Origin: Novosphingobium sp. MW5
GTDB lineage: Bacteria > Pseudomonadota > Alphaproteobacteria > Sphingomonadales > Sphingomonadaceae
Assembly: GCA_025938935.1 (NCBI GenBank)
Contig: JAPCWB010000001.1
Coordinates: forward strand, 3,507,001-3,571,000
Direction of reading: 5' to 3'
DNA length: 64,000 nt
Shown: in pieces, positions 26,999 to 36,256 of the stretch
Layout of the letters: each line of letters opens with the position of its first letter
Numbering within the stretch: position 1 is the stretch's first letter
The notes under the pieces: model-generated
The model's database searches: none
What the model was told of the DNA's origin: nothing
What the model saw: only the letters and a program-made list of their open reading frames with translations
Program-made: the position numbers and the translations under genes

Positions 26999-27445
26999 TC
27001 AGTGCAGGTGTTCGACAATGAGCACCGCGCCATCATGGCCGGAAATGCGCATCCGCGTACCCGGGGCGGCATCGGGCCCGCGCGCCAGCCATTCGCTGTC
27101 GCCATGTCGCACCCGGCCCGTGCCGCCGTCGATCGCGTGCGTGACCAGCACCGTTTCGCCCATCAGCCGCGCGCCCCGGTCGTTCATCGCGGGGTCCGCG
27201 CTCTCGATCTCGTTGGTGCGCAGCCAGCGCCGCGCTGCCGGGACAAGCCCGATCGAGAGAACGGCGAATAACAGGACCTGCAGCGCAAAGGGCACAGGCA
27301 TCACCCAGGCGACGAGCCCGGTCATGACCGCCGCCGCCGCCAGCCAGATCAGGAAGAACCCCGGCACGGCAATCTCCGCCGCCGCCAGCAGCAGGCCGAT
27401 GGCGAGCCAGGTCCAATGCGGGTCGAGGCTGTTCAGCCAGTCCAT
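26999..27445 (-). CDS. NfeD-like membrane protein
   Basis: A 148-residue protein. Hydrophobic segments lie at about residues 12-30, 33-50 and 52-68, followed by an OB-fold-like domain ([20 protein letters not shown]). NfeD proteins pair with SPFH proteins, and here the ATG overlaps the SPFH stop by one base (TGATG). The pair is thought to act in membrane microdomain organisation or quality control. A GTG three bases upstream is an alternative start. Confidence 0.9.
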   Translation of the reverse strand: MDWLNSLDPHWTWLAIGLLLAAAEIAVPGFFLIWLAAAAVMTGLVAWVMPVPFALQVLLFAVLSIGLVPAARRWLRTNEIESADPAMNDRGARLMGETVLVTHAIDGGTGRVRHGDSEWLARGPDAAPGTRMRISGHDGAVLIVEHLH

Positions 27446-28365
27446 CACGCGTTGCCCTTATCCGAGCCAAGCGCATCCTTGACCAGTTCACCTACCCCGC
27501 CCAGCGAGCCGATCAGCTGGGTTGCCTCTACCGGGAACAGGATCGTCTTGGCATTGGGCGAAGTGGCGAAGGCGGCAACCGCCTCGGTGTATTTCTGGGC
27601 AACGAAGTAGTTGAGCGCCTGCGTGCCCGAAGTGGCAATGGCTTCCGAAACGACCTGCGTGGCGCGTGCCTCTGCCTCGGCCGAGCGCTCACGGGCTTCG
27701 GCATCGCGGAAGGCGGCTTCCTTGCGGCCCTCGGCCTGAAGGATCGCGCCCTGCTTCTCACCTTCGGCGCGGAGGATTTCGGCGGCGCGCAGGCCCTCGG
27801 CTTCAAGGATGTTGGCGCGCTTTTCGCGTTCGGCCTTCATCTGGCGGGCCATGGCGTTGGAAATGTCGGCCGGCGGGCGGATGTCCTTGATCTCGACGCG
27901 GGTGATCTTCACCCCCCACGGCGCGGTGGCGTGATCGACCACGACGAGCAGCTTGGCATTGATCTCGTCACGCTTGGACAGCGTTTCATCGAGGTCCATC
28001 GAGCCCATGACCGTGCGCAGGTTGGTGGTGGTCAGCTGCATGATCGCGACATACAGGTTCGATACCTCGTAGGCGGCCTTCCCGGCATCGAGCACCTGGA
28101 AGAAGACGATGGCGTCCACGCCGACCATCGCGTTGTCCTTGGTGATGATTTCCTGCCCCGGAATGTCGAGCACCTGTTCCATCATGTTGACCTTGTGGCC
28201 AACCCGATCGATGAACGGCACGATCACGTGCAGCCCGGGCTGCGCGGCAAGCGTGTAACGGCCCAGCCGCTCGATCGTATAGACATAGCCCTGCCGCACG
28301 ACGCGCACGCCCATCAGCAGGAACAGGAAGACCAGTACCAGCAGCGCCAGCAAGGTTTCGCCCAT
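27445..28365 (-). CDS. SPFH/Band 7 protein, stomatin/paraslipin type
   Basis: A 306-residue protein with an N-terminal helix ([19 protein letters not shown]) and a Band 7 domain starting [20 protein letters not shown]. It has the signature [19 protein letters not shown] and an Ala/Glu-rich coiled coil ([19 protein letters not shown]). It forms large membrane-associated rings. The coupled nfeD gene identifies the class. It is a third SPFH protein in the window besides HflK and HflC. Confidence 0.93.
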   Translation of the reverse strand: MGETLLALLVLVFLFLLMGVRVVRQGYVYTIERLGRYTLAAQPGLHVIVPFIDRVGHKVNMMEQVLDIPGQEIITKDNAMVGVDAIVFFQVLDAGKAAYEVSNLYVAIMQLTTTNLRTVMGSMDLDETLSKRDEINAKLLVVVDHATAPWGVKITRVEIKDIRPPADISNAMARQMKAEREKRANILEAEGLRAAEILRAEGEKQGAILQAEGRKEAAFRDAEARERSAEAEARATQVVSEAIATSGTQALNYFVAQKYTEAVAAFATSPNAKTILFPVEATQLIGSLGGVGELVKDALGSDKGNA

Positions 28366-28454
28366 TTCGCTCTCCTCCGTTAACCCGTGCCGGCCATGCT
28401 AGCGTGGGTACGCAGCCCCGCAAGCGGAATCGGACGGCGAAGGTTCGGGAGCGA

Positions 28455-29327
28455 TTACAGTTTCTTGTAGAGCGCCAGCAGCCGGGCAAAGGCGCGGTCG
28501 GCCTCCGCCTTGTTGTAGACCGGCGAGTCCGGCACGGTCCAGCCATGGTCACCGGCATAGACCTCGATCTCTGCCGGGCGGCCGGCCTTGGCGGCGGCCT
28601 CCTTCAGGGCGTCCTTGTCTTTCGGCGCGCGCGCATCGTCATTCTTGGCGATGGCGAAGAGATAGCTGGCCTTGGTCTTTGCGAGCAGCTTGCTGGGGCT
28701 GTCGGGCTTGTCCCCCACCAGCCCGCCACCGTGGAATGAAGCTGCGGCGCGCACGCGGCCGGGATTGGCTGCGGCGGTGCGCACAGTGAAAGGCCCGCCC
28801 ATGCAATAGCCCTCGCTACCGATGCCGCGCTTCCTGTCGACCGCAGCATTCCGGTCGAGCCAGGCGACGAAGACCTTGCTGTCGAGCGAGACACCCTCTG
28901 GCGTCACCGTGGCGATCAGGGGTTTCAGCTTTGCCTGCCCCTCGGGCGTGCGCCATTCGGCGAAGGAGGCGAGCACCGGGGCCTTTGCGCCGCGATAGTA
29001 TTGGTTGACCGCCAGCACGGCATAGCCCTGCGCCGCCAGCCGCCGCGCCATCTGCATCTTGGCTTCGCGCAGGCCGCCGATATCGGGCCAGAAGATGATG
29101 CCGGGGTGCTTGCCCTTGGCCGGGTGGACGAAGAAGGCGTCACAGATGCCGGCAGGGGTAGGTACTTCGACCATGCTCTCCTTGAGCGCCATCCCGCCCT
29201 TGGCAAGGACAGAGGGAGCGACGCCCGCGGAGACCACCGCCGCCCCGCCCATCATCCCGAACTTGCGGCGCGATAGCGCAACCTTTTCAGCCTTGAGATC
29301 CGCTTCGAGGGTGAAATCATCGCACAT
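28455..29327 (-). CDS. Exported dienelactone-hydrolase family protein
   Basis: A 290-residue alpha/beta hydrolase. The N-terminus has a Tat-type leader, LSRRKFGMMGGAAVVSAG, with the RR at residues 20-21. The nucleophile is Cys175 in GYCMGG. The likely Asp is in AKNDDAR (230-231) and the His is 261 in GDHGW, so the Cys-Asp-His triad of dienelactone hydrolase is complete. The family cleaves enol lactones, but many members have other ester or epoxide substrates, so the true substrate is open. Confidence 0.9.
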   Translation of the reverse strand: MCDDFTLEADLKAEKVALSRRKFGMMGGAAVVSAGVAPSVLAKGGMALKESMVEVPTPAGICDAFFVHPAKGKHPGIIFWPDIGGLREAKMQMARRLAAQGYAVLAVNQYYRGAKAPVLASFAEWRTPEGQAKLKPLIATVTPEGVSLDSKVFVAWLDRNAAVDRKRGIGSEGYCMGGPFTVRTAAANPGRVRAAASFHGGGLVGDKPDSPSKLLAKTKASYLFAIAKNDDARAPKDKDALKEAAAKAGRPAEIEVYAGDHGWTVPDSPVYNKAEADRAFARLLALYKKL

Positions 29328-29377
29328 GGCCAGTCTCCGGGATGGTTACGCCTGCAACATATGGTAGTGCGAGGCAT

Positions 29378-29848
29378 ATGCAAGGAGGCGCAGATCCGGA
29401 ACCCGACCACATCGCCTGCTGGCAGCGCCTGGCAGCCGATGTGACGACTTCGGGCCATCTCGAAGCGGAAGATTTCGACGCACTTGCGGCGCTGGGCGTG
29501 CGGCACATCGTCAATCTTGCCATGGGCAGCCATCCGCAAGTCCTGCCCGACGCGGCGGAGCGATGGGCCGCGCGCGGGATTGCCTACACCCACATTCCCG
29601 TGCCCTTCGACGCGCCGGAGGAAACCCACTACGCCGCCTTTTGCGCGGCAATCGAATCCGCCGCTCGCCCGCTCCACGTCCACTGCATCATGAACTGGCG
29701 CGTCTCTGCCATGTTCTATCGCTGGCACCGCGATGTCGCAGGCATGAGCGAAGATGAGGCGCGCGCGATCATGAACCGCCAGTGGGAACCGCAAACCAAC
29801 GATTACCCGGGCGCGCAGGCCTGGGCGCGGTTTATCACTCGCCGTTGA
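29378..29848 (+). CDS. Tyrosine-phosphatase-like (DUF442-type) protein
   Basis: A 156-residue cytosolic protein with a phosphatase-like fold: GHLEAEDFDALAALGVRHIV opens the domain and VHCIMNWRVSAMF is the P-loop. Cys103 and Arg108 are four residues apart (C-x4-R), as in the DUF442/COG3453 group rather than the C-x5-R of classical enzymes. The ATG at 29378 follows GAGG. The 3' end overlaps the convergent VOC gene by 14 bases. Substrate unknown. Confidence 0.8.
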   Translation: MQGGADPEPDHIACWQRLAADVTTSGHLEAEDFDALAALGVRHIVNLAMGSHPQVLPDAAERWAARGIAYTHIPVPFDAPEETHYAAFCAAIESAARPLHVHCIMNWRVSAMFYRWHRDVAGMSEDEARAIMNRQWEPQTNDYPGAQAWARFITRR

Positions 29849-30233
29849 AATTCATTTCGACGATGATGCCGTTGGGATCGGTAAGGATGATCTGCTTCAG
29901 GCCGTAATTACCGTCATTCACGGCAAGCTCCCGTCCCTGGTCCCGAAGCCGGGCGGCCGTTTCGGCAAAGCCGGTGCAGCGGAAGGCGACGTGGTGCACC
30001 GCAGCGGTCGGCTGGCCGACGTGATAATCCTCGTAGGCGGCGCGAGTGCCATCCTTGACGACGACATGGACGATTGCGTCACCATTTGGCGATCTCAGCC
30101 ATGTCCCCGCGATCCCGATAGAGCCCAGTACGGACGGGTCGTCTGTCAGTCCGAGCACCTGCTCATAGAACGCGACGGTCGCAGGCAGGTCCTCAGTGAG
30201 GATGTTGACGTGATCAAGGCCGAGAGTGGACAT
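29835..30233 (-). CDS. VOC family (glyoxalase/dioxygenase-like) protein
   Basis: A 132-residue single-module vicinal-oxygen-chelate protein. It starts LDHVNILTEDLPATVAFYEQ and ends IILTDPNGIIVEMNF. Likely metal ligands are His8 in LDHVNI, His80 or His81 in AVHHVAF and Glu128 in IVEMNF. VOC members include lyases, dioxygenases and resistance proteins; the sequence does not decide between them. It is followed within 36 bases upstream by the nitronate monooxygenase-like gene on the same strand. Confidence 0.88.
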   Translation of the reverse strand: MSTLGLDHVNILTEDLPATVAFYEQVLGLTDDPSVLGSIGIAGTWLRSPNGDAIVHVVVKDGTRAAYEDYHVGQPTAAVHHVAFRCTGFAETAARLRDQGRELAVNDGNYGLKQIILTDPNGIIVEMNFNGE

Positions 30234-30269
30234 GGCGCTGTCTCCCTAGCCTGAACAGTGGCGCAGAAT

Positions 30270-31280
30270 TCAGCGGCGGACCAGCGCCGCTTCGCTCTCC
30301 TGCATCAGCCGGGCGATGATCTCGGCCACCGGTTCTTCCTTGGTGACCATGCCCACGGACTGGCCTGCCATCAGGGAACCGTTCTCCACATCCCCATCGA
30401 TCACCGCGCGGCGCAGGGCACCGGCCCAGAAGTGCTCGATCTCAAGCTGGGCCGCGCCCATGTCCACCTTGCCCTCATCGAGCAGCTTGGCCACTTCGAC
30501 CTGCTTGGCGGTGAACTCCTCGGTACCCTTGTTCTTCAGCGCGCGGACGGGGATCACCGGCAGGCGCGGGTCGACCTCGACCGAGGCGACCGCATCGCGC
30601 GCATTGGCGCGGAAGAAGGCCTTCTTGAAATCGGGGTGCGCGATCGATCCCGTGGCGCAGGCGAAGGCCGTGCCGAGCTGGACGCCCGAAGCGCCCATTT
30701 CGAGATAGCTGGCAATCATGTCGCCCCGGCCGATGCCGCCTGCGACGAAGACCACATAGTCCTCGGCCAGCGAGGGCAGGAATTCCTGCGCCAGCACCGA
30801 TGTCGCCACCGGGCCGATGTGGCCGCCCGCCTCACTGCCCTCGATCACCAGCGCATCCGCGCCCGAACGCAGCAGCTTCTTGGCGAGCGCAAGGGTGGGA
30901 GCAAAGACCAGAACCTTTGCGCCAAAGTCCTTGATCGCCTCGACCGAGCCCTTGGGCGGGATGCCGCCGGCAAGGACCACATGACCAACCTTGTGCTTGG
31001 CGCAGACCGCGATCAGGTCGAACAGCGCCGGGTGCATGGTAATCAGGTTCACGCCAAACGGCTTGGACGTCAGCGTCTTGGTCGCGGTGATTTCCTTGTC
31101 GAGCAGTTCGGGTGTCATCGCCCCGCAGGCAATCACGCCGAAACCGCCCGCATTGCTGATGGCGGAGACGAGGTTGCGTTCGGACACCCAGCTCATGGCC
31201 CCGCACAGGATGGCGTGCTCGGTCCCCAGGAAATCGATACCGCGCTGCATCAGCGCCGACGTGCGGGGGTAGAGGCTCAT
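30270..31280 (-). CDS. Nitronate monooxygenase family (2-nitropropane dioxygenase-like)
   Basis: A 336-residue FMN TIM-barrel protein. AILCGAMSWVSERNLVSAIS and GGFGVIACGAMTPELLD form the start of the barrel. HIGPVATSVLAQEF and AGGIGRGDMIASYLEMGASG bind the flavin phosphate, and GVQLGTAFACATG follows. Members oxidise nitronates or act as FabK-like enoyl reductases; the exact reaction is not resolved. The ATG at 31280 is used; the open frame runs to 31664 but that part is non-coding in style. Confidence 0.88.
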   Translation of the reverse strand: MSLYPRTSALMQRGIDFLGTEHAILCGAMSWVSERNLVSAISNAGGFGVIACGAMTPELLDKEITATKTLTSKPFGVNLITMHPALFDLIAVCAKHKVGHVVLAGGIPPKGSVEAIKDFGAKVLVFAPTLALAKKLLRSGADALVIEGSEAGGHIGPVATSVLAQEFLPSLAEDYVVFVAGGIGRGDMIASYLEMGASGVQLGTAFACATGSIAHPDFKKAFFRANARDAVASVEVDPRLPVIPVRALKNKGTEEFTAKQVEVAKLLDEGKVDMGAAQLEIEHFWAGALRRAVIDGDVENGSLMAGQSVGMVTKEEPVAEIIARLMQESEAALVRR

Positions 31281-31470
31281 GTAGGGTTCCCTGTCTCTTC
31301 GACTTCGCGCCTTATAAGCCCAGCGCGCGGCGTGCAACCGGGGGCCAATGCTTGCACCCACCCTTGTCACGGCACGGATCGCCGCAAGAGGGGTAGCGCG
31401 GCGCTGCCGCTGGCTCCAAGCGGCGGTGTTCCTGAAGCCACGGGCGCCAAGCCCGGGCCCGTCGGGTCGC

Positions 31471-31498
31471 CCCCGCCCCCGGCCCCCCGGGGGCGGGG
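31471..31498. repeat. GC hairpin, copy 1
   Basis: The arms CCCCGCCCCCGG and CCGGGGGCGGGG are perfect 12-bp complements separated by four bases. The same two arms recur 229 bases downstream. No T-run follows, so it is not a standard terminator. Confidence 0.75.
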
Positions 31499-31699
31499 TT
31501 ATTCCTGGCCCTCCCCGGTTCCCCGATAAATCGCTTTCCCGGCACAGAGTAAGCAGGTTTGATCGTTTCACGCGCTCAAGCCCTCGTGGCACACCCGCAT
31601 GGCCGATCGCGCCCGGGAAAGTGGCCACCGAACCCGCCGGTTTTCCCGACATTGCGCGATCCACAGCCCGGCGGCTACCTCCTTGCCGCCCGGGTCGCG

Positions 31700-31733
31700 C
31701 CCCGCCCCCGGTTCACCAGTCCCGGGGGCGGGG
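31700..31733. repeat. GC hairpin, copy 2
   Basis: The same 12-bp arms as copy 1, here with a 10-base loop (TTCACCAGTC). The bases before (CGGGTCGC) and after (TT) also match copy 1, so the two are related copies of one small interspersed element. Confidence 0.75.
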
Positions 31734-31805
31734 TTGGCGGGACACCGTATCAGACTTGATGCCGGTCAAAGCGGATGGCGGCCCCAGCGCATAATCGCTT
31801 TGCCC

Positions 31806-32663
31806 ATGAGCACTCGCCCGCAGATCGAATTCATCCAGACCCAGTGCCTGCCATGGCGGCGGATCGGCCCCGGGCTCGCCCGGCCCGATGCCGAATACAA
31901 GCTGCTGAGCCGCGATGACGAGAGCGGCGCCTGCACCGTGCTGATGCGCTATCCGCCGGGCTGGTCGCGCGAGGGGCCTGAGCACATTATTGCCGATGAG
32001 GAATTCTATGTCCTCGAAGGCACGCTGCGCATGGATGACCGGGTCTATGCGGCGGATTGTTATGCTTTCCTGCCCGCAGGCTGGACGCGGCACCGGATGG
32101 ATCCGCCGGACGGCTGTGTCATCCTTGCCTTCTATGATCGGGAACCCGCGCTGGTCGGCCGGGCGGGCGATGGCTCGGCGGAGGTGTCACCGCGCGCCAT
32201 ACCCATGCTCGATGCGGCGGCGATGCCGTGGGACATGACGCTAAACGATGCCAATCTCAGACACCTCGGCATTTCGCGCAAGAACCTGCGCACCGATCCC
32301 GAAACCGGCGAGCGCACCTTCCTGTCACTGATCCTGCCTCAGGCCTCGCCGGAAAATGGCCGGGGGCCGCAGGAAATCCATCCCGTGGTGGAGGAGGCCT
32401 ATGTCATCGCCGGTTCGCTCACCGGGCCGCACGGTACGATGTACCCGGGCGGCTATTTCTGGCGGCCGCCGGGCATCGCCCACGGCCCCTTCGGCGCGCG
32501 CTGGGGCTCGGTCTCGCTGATGCGCTTTGTCGGCGGGCGGCACGTTAACGAATGGACCAAGGCCGAGGCCCTGTTCGACTTCGCCGCGCCCTATTCCCCA
32601 GTCCTGCCGCCGGAGCTGGCACATCTGGCGAAATCGGGCTGGACGCCGCCGCCAGTTTATTGA
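31806..32663 (+). CDS. Two-domain cupin protein
   Basis: A 285-residue protein with two cupin barrels. The first is at about residues 40-110 (EHIIADEEFYVLEGTLRMDD). The second is at about 175-245 (EIHPVVEEAYVIAGSLTGPH and PGIAHGPFG). The EH...EE...E spacing of metal-binding cupin motif 1 is present in both halves, and motif 2 His is seen in TRHRM and GIAHG. It resembles ChrR-type cupins without the Zn-finger domain. Function is not known. Confidence 0.8.
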   Translation: MSTRPQIEFIQTQCLPWRRIGPGLARPDAEYKLLSRDDESGACTVLMRYPPGWSREGPEHIIADEEFYVLEGTLRMDDRVYAADCYAFLPAGWTRHRMDPPDGCVILAFYDREPALVGRAGDGSAEVSPRAIPMLDAAAMPWDMTLNDANLRHLGISRKNLRTDPETGERTFLSLILPQASPENGRGPQEIHPVVEEAYVIAGSLTGPHGTMYPGGYFWRPPGIAHGPFGARWGSVSLMRFVGGRHVNEWTKAEALFDFAAPYSPVLPPELAHLAKSGWTPPPVY

Positions 32664-32830
32664 CTTGCGACCAACTACAATCGTTCCCGCCGCAAGCAAT
32701 GGAGAGCACGTTCACTCTTACGCACCCGAAATCCTTCACGGAGGTGAACGCTCGAGCAAGCGACCGTTCAGAAATCTTATTGCAAACCTGAACACGGGTC
32801 GCGATAGTCACTCGCGGAAGGGGAAATAGC

Positions 32831-33163
32831 ATGAAATATTTGAAGGCAATCACCGCCAGCATCGGGACTGCGGCGCTCTTGGCCTCGGCCTGCTACGTGC
32901 CTGCAGCTCTGGCTCAGGACAGCGTCTGGGGACCTTGGCAAAAAGTGAAGTGTGAGCGTCAGAAGATCGACTCGCCATTTGGTGGACGCAATATCGACAC
33001 ACCAAACGGGATCACACTTGATGGCAAGGAGCCGCGCCAGTGCACGTGGAAGCGGCAGAAGAATGATTGCCCGAAGCTTTCGAGCAAGCTTCGCCACCCG
33101 ATCAAGTGCCTGATCCGCTTTCAGGAAAAAACCACAATTGGTGAAAACCCGCCATCGAACTGA
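32831..33163 (+). CDS. Small exported Cys-rich protein, unknown function
   Basis: A 110-residue protein with a signal peptide at 1-29 (AACYVPAALAQ type). The mature part is basic and has four cysteines (41, 71, 80, 93), enough for two disulfides, plus WGPWQKVKCERQK. I recognise no family. AAGGGG lies eight bases before the ATG. It is the first gene of a run of small exported proteins and is lower in GC than the surrounding chromosome. Confidence 0.65.
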   Translation: MKYLKAITASIGTAALLASACYVPAALAQDSVWGPWQKVKCERQKIDSPFGGRNIDTPNGITLDGKEPRQCTWKRQKNDCPKLSSKLRHPIKCLIRFQEKTTIGENPPSN

Positions 33164-33287
33164 TGGGTTCGCCGTATCGTTTGCGCGATGGCAGAGTGCA
33201 AACCTGCCGTCGCGCAAATGATCCCATGGAATTGATGGTAGCGGCTGTGAAGCACGAGCTTCCGGGGCTCAAAAGCTGGGATTGATC

Positions 33288-33713
33288 ATGAAGCACTTTT
33301 CTCTCGCATGTCTTGCCCTGGCAATCTTGCCAGAATCCTGTTTCGCTCAGGCTGCAATGGCCCCAGCCAGCGCGCCGGTTCTGACCGAAATTGCGCGAGC
33401 TCCGCGCGATGGCTGCACCCAGTCATTCGATCTCGCGCAAAGGCGCATATTTGCCCATACGTGGACGGATGACTGGCGCGTTGGGATTAACGGCAGGACG
33501 CTTGCGTTTTCGCTCAGGAATTCGAGCTACGACAACAAAACCGGAGCCTTTGCGCTTTACAGCAAAGACCGGAAAATCTCCGTGCGCACTCAGCCGACGG
33601 GACAATCCGTTTCCACCCGCGACCATGATGCCGATATTGTCATGGTGACACTCACCGTGTCTGGGGCGGTGTATCGCACAAAGGCTTACCGCATCTGTCC
33701 GCCCGGAGATTGA
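33288..33713 (+). CDS. Small exported protein, unknown function
   Basis: A 141-residue protein with a signal peptide at 1-20 (LAILPESCFAQ). The mature domain is predicted all-beta with two cysteines (43 and 137) near its ends, which could form one disulfide. Segments such as GINGRTLAFSLRNSSYDN and DIVMVTLTVSGAVYR alternate hydrophobic and polar residues. No family recognised. Confidence 0.6.
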   Translation: MKHFSLACLALAILPESCFAQAAMAPASAPVLTEIARAPRDGCTQSFDLAQRRIFAHTWTDDWRVGINGRTLAFSLRNSSYDNKTGAFALYSKDRKISVRTQPTGQSVSTRDHDADIVMVTLTVSGAVYRTKAYRICPPGD

Positions 33714-33762
33714 AGTAGCCAATGCGCAGCGCCAAGTGGGCTTGATCAAGCAGGGAAAAGGC

Positions 33763-34218
33763 ATGGCTGACAAGTACTCGAGCTTTGGCGCAAGCTGGTT
33801 AAGTGCGGTTGTGATTGCTGCAACCCTGCAAGCCTCACCGGCACGGGCTGAAACACCCGGGCCAATGTCACGCAGTGGGTCCATCCACGCCGCGGCAGGG
33901 CGCACACCTCCGCAGCCAGCAATAAGGCGCAGCGATGTGGAACTGTTCAGGCCGGTCTATCAGCCCGCGCAATATGTCATCCTGGCCAGCGAGCCAGAAC
34001 TTGGTGGCGTTCCTGCAGCGAAGAGGCGGGCCATGGAAAAATGCCTCGGAGTTGCGCCGCATTATATTGATAGCGGCTTTTTCAAGGGACTGCGGCAAGG
34101 CTTGAGTCTGGCCATATTTGGTGCCTTCTCAAAGGAAAAGGCGGCGAAAGTGCAGGCATGGGCGCGCCGCTGTGTGCCCGATGCCTATACACGAACCGCG
34201 GTCTGGATTGGGGACTGA
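33763..34218 (+). CDS. Small exported protein, unknown function
   Basis: A 151-residue protein. The ATG at 33763 follows AGGGAAAAGG and gives a signal peptide at 1-29 (ending SPARA). A Pro/Arg linker (GRTPPQPAIRRSD) precedes a helical domain with two cysteines (EKCLGVAPHY and RRCVPDAY). No family recognised. It is in the same direction as its neighbours, and the next gene starts five bases after its stop. Confidence 0.6.
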   Translation: MADKYSSFGASWLSAVVIAATLQASPARAETPGPMSRSGSIHAAAGRTPPQPAIRRSDVELFRPVYQPAQYVILASEPELGGVPAAKRRAMEKCLGVAPHYIDSGFFKGLRQGLSLAIFGAFSKEKAAKVQAWARRCVPDAYTRTAVWIGD

Positions 34219-34222
34219 TTCA

Positions 34223-34957
34223 ATGAGCAAATGCAAAAAGAGACCGTCACTTCCGAAACTGCGCGTCGCGACAGGCATCTTGGGATTGGTCGGCGTGGCA
34301 GCCTTGTCAAACAGCGCCCATGCCGAACCTTTCAGCGTAAACGCATGCGTGAAGCACTGGACCATGGAAGTGGACAGGCCATTTCGCCTTCCTCTTGCTA
34401 GAGCAAAGTCCAATTGCGCAGCTGCCGGGGTGACTGTAGCCAGATTGCGAGCCCAGATTCTGGGCCAGTGGCGCCGCATCGATGATCAGGGGAAAGAGGA
34501 AACACGGACCTTTTCGGCCAATGGCACCGTGACAGAAACCCGCTTCCAACGCATCGCACCCGGACGTTTCCGCAAGGAAGTGCGATCCTTTCCCTATGAG
34601 GTCGTGAATTATGACGGGAAGGCGGGTCAGGAGAGCGTCTCGATCGACGGTTCGCTCCACACTATCACGATCGCCGGCAACCGAATGTACGAAACCTATA
34701 TGCCTGCGTCCTTCCTGATGGAATTCAACTGGACAAGGGTCAGCGCACCGGCATTGGCACAGACTGCGCCCAAAGCGACCTATCAAGCTGATAACGGGCG
34801 CATGTGCCAAATCGTCACATTCGGCACCAACGGGATGAGCAGCTTTGGCAAGGCGGCTCCGCTGCGCCAAAAGACCGCCTTGCGGGCGCAATTGCCGGCA
34901 CTTAGGAAGAAATACCCCGGAAAGACTTTCGATGTAATGTGTGAAGAAGGGGATTAG
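34223..34957 (+). CDS. Exported protein with lipocalin-like central domain
   Basis: A 244-residue protein with a signal peptide at 1-34 (LSNSAHA). Residues about 78-175 (QILGQWRRIDDQGKEETRTF and IDGSLHTITIAGNRMYETYM) read like a small antiparallel barrel. The lipocalin comparison is a pattern judgement, not a match. Four mature cysteines are spread over both ends (NACVKH, SNCAAAG, RMCQIV, DVMCEEGD). It begins five bases after the previous stop, so probably co-transcribed. Confidence 0.6.
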   Translation: MSKCKKRPSLPKLRVATGILGLVGVAALSNSAHAEPFSVNACVKHWTMEVDRPFRLPLARAKSNCAAAGVTVARLRAQILGQWRRIDDQGKEETRTFSANGTVTETRFQRIAPGRFRKEVRSFPYEVVNYDGKAGQESVSIDGSLHTITIAGNRMYETYMPASFLMEFNWTRVSAPALAQTAPKATYQADNGRMCQIVTFGTNGMSSFGKAAPLRQKTALRAQLPALRKKYPGKTFDVMCEEGD

Positions 34958-35034
34958 TCTTCGATTGCGGTCAGTATTCAATGGTGAGTATGGCGCAAGA
35001 GCTGCGCTATTTTGCCCAATATTAGGTAGAAAAT

Positions 35035-35475
35035 ATGCCAGATTCGTTTCTAGCCCGTGCAGTAGCACTTCTGTCAACTGCTGTACTGGCGATGTTCGCT
35101 TATTCACCCGCTCAAGCAGGCTCGACTCCAGTCCATTCCCCGGGGCAAGGAAGCGCGGAGCGGACTGCCATACTCGACGCAATTCGACCTAGCATGGAGC
35201 GTGAATTTCGTGAGAAAATACGATTCGTGGTGACTAGCTTACGTTCTGACGGTCGATTTGCGCACGTTTCCTTCAAGCTGGTCCGTCCCAACGGAAGGCC
35301 GGTAAGCATGACGGTACCCGGTGGCAGGGCGCAGGCGTATGGGTCTGCTTTATTGACCCGGACGGGGAAAGTCTGGAGGGCTGATCATGTCAACGCTGGT
35401 TCCGGCGATGTGTGGGAATGTGAATTTTCTCACAAATATCCCCGCGGACTTTTGCCAGCTAATTTCTCCTGCTAA
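35035..35475 (+). CDS. Exported protein, ILDAIRP family, unknown function
   Basis: A 146-residue protein with a signal peptide at 1-28 (AYSPAQA). The mature start ERTAILDAIRPSMEREF and KIRFVVTSLRSDGRFAHVSF resemble a widespread uncharacterised proteobacterial secreted family that opens with an ILDALR-like helix followed by a beta sheet. Two cysteines occur (WECEF and the last residue). Codon use is less GC-biased than average for the window. Confidence 0.6.
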   Translation: MPDSFLARAVALLSTAVLAMFAYSPAQAGSTPVHSPGQGSAERTAILDAIRPSMEREFREKIRFVVTSLRSDGRFAHVSFKLVRPNGRPVSMTVPGGRAQAYGSALLTRTGKVWRADHVNAGSGDVWECEFSHKYPRGLLPANFSC

Positions 35476-35533
35476 TACAATGCTCGGCTTAAAATTTAAA
35501 TATAGCGTATTTATGATTTAAATACCCCGGATT

Positions 35534-36076
35534 CTATTTCCAAGGGCACATCTTGTTAGCTGACCCAGTCTTTCGTCTGGAAAAAGTGGAACCAGAAAAA
35601 ACCAGATCCTCCTTGATGCATTTCGTCCCGCCATCTGACATCTGGTTCCAGGTAACCTTGACCAGCCGGCTCGTTGGGCGCGTGTCGTATTGCAACATGT
35701 AATGGTCTTCTCCGCCCAAGGGAAAATCGAATATGTTCCCGGTTCTCACGTCGCCGACGTAAACGAACATGCAGCCCGTGCCGCAACCTACGCCGATCAA
35801 GACGAAGTTTCCGGCAAACAGCGGATTGCTTGCAAAGCCCCTCCTGATCTCGGTCTGATAGGTTCGATATTTTCGGTTCGCGCCCGTGAACAACGGCTTG
35901 GCCCGAACACCGGCATAGGGCTGCGACGCATAGTCGCCAAAGCGTGCCTCTGCTCCCCGGGCCCTTCGGGCATCGCCGAACCTGCCCGGGTCGACCGACT
36001 GCGCCGACGCGCTGTTAATTCCGAATGAGAAAAAAGCCGCAATCGCTGCGGCAACAATTTTGAGATCGCGCGACAA
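35534..36076 (-). CDS. Exported protein with GCGTGC motif, unknown function
   Basis: A 180-residue protein with a signal peptide at 1-25 (SFGINSASA). The core FAGNFVLIGVGCGTGCMFVY and VGDVRTGNIFDFPLGGE resembles an uncharacterised secreted family with a vicinal GCGTGC motif. That pair could form a disulfide or bind a metal. Further cysteines lie in TKCIKEDL and KMCPWK. It is convergent with the run of small exported proteins, separated by a 58-base AT-rich gap. Confidence 0.62.
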   Translation of the reverse strand: MSRDLKIVAAAIAAFFSFGINSASAQSVDPGRFGDARRARGAEARFGDYASQPYAGVRAKPLFTGANRKYRTYQTEIRRGFASNPLFAGNFVLIGVGCGTGCMFVYVGDVRTGNIFDFPLGGEDHYMLQYDTRPTSRLVKVTWNQMSDGGTKCIKEDLVFSGSTFSRRKTGSANKMCPWK

Positions 36077-36256
36077 TTCAACATCCCCCTATATGCCGGT
36101 TTCAATCAGCACACAGCCACAGTGTGGATCAAGGGAATTGCAGCATCAAGCCCCCGCTTGCGGACTGCCCATCATCCACCCCGCTGCAAACAAGCAGAAA
36201 GCCGAGCGTTGCCGCAATGATGGACGGAGCCAATCGCCCGGTAAATGCCTGCGCCC

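Larger units (their letters stand above)
31281..31805. other. 525-base very GC-rich intergenic region
   Basis: No credible gene is seen between the nitronate monooxygenase-like gene and the divergent cupin gene. The stretch contains two copies of a GC-rich hairpin (31471-31498 and 31700-31733). Both are preceded by CGGGTCGC and flanked by mono-C or mono-G runs. Promoters for both divergent genes must lie here, but I could not pick boxes with confidence. Confidence 0.6.
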
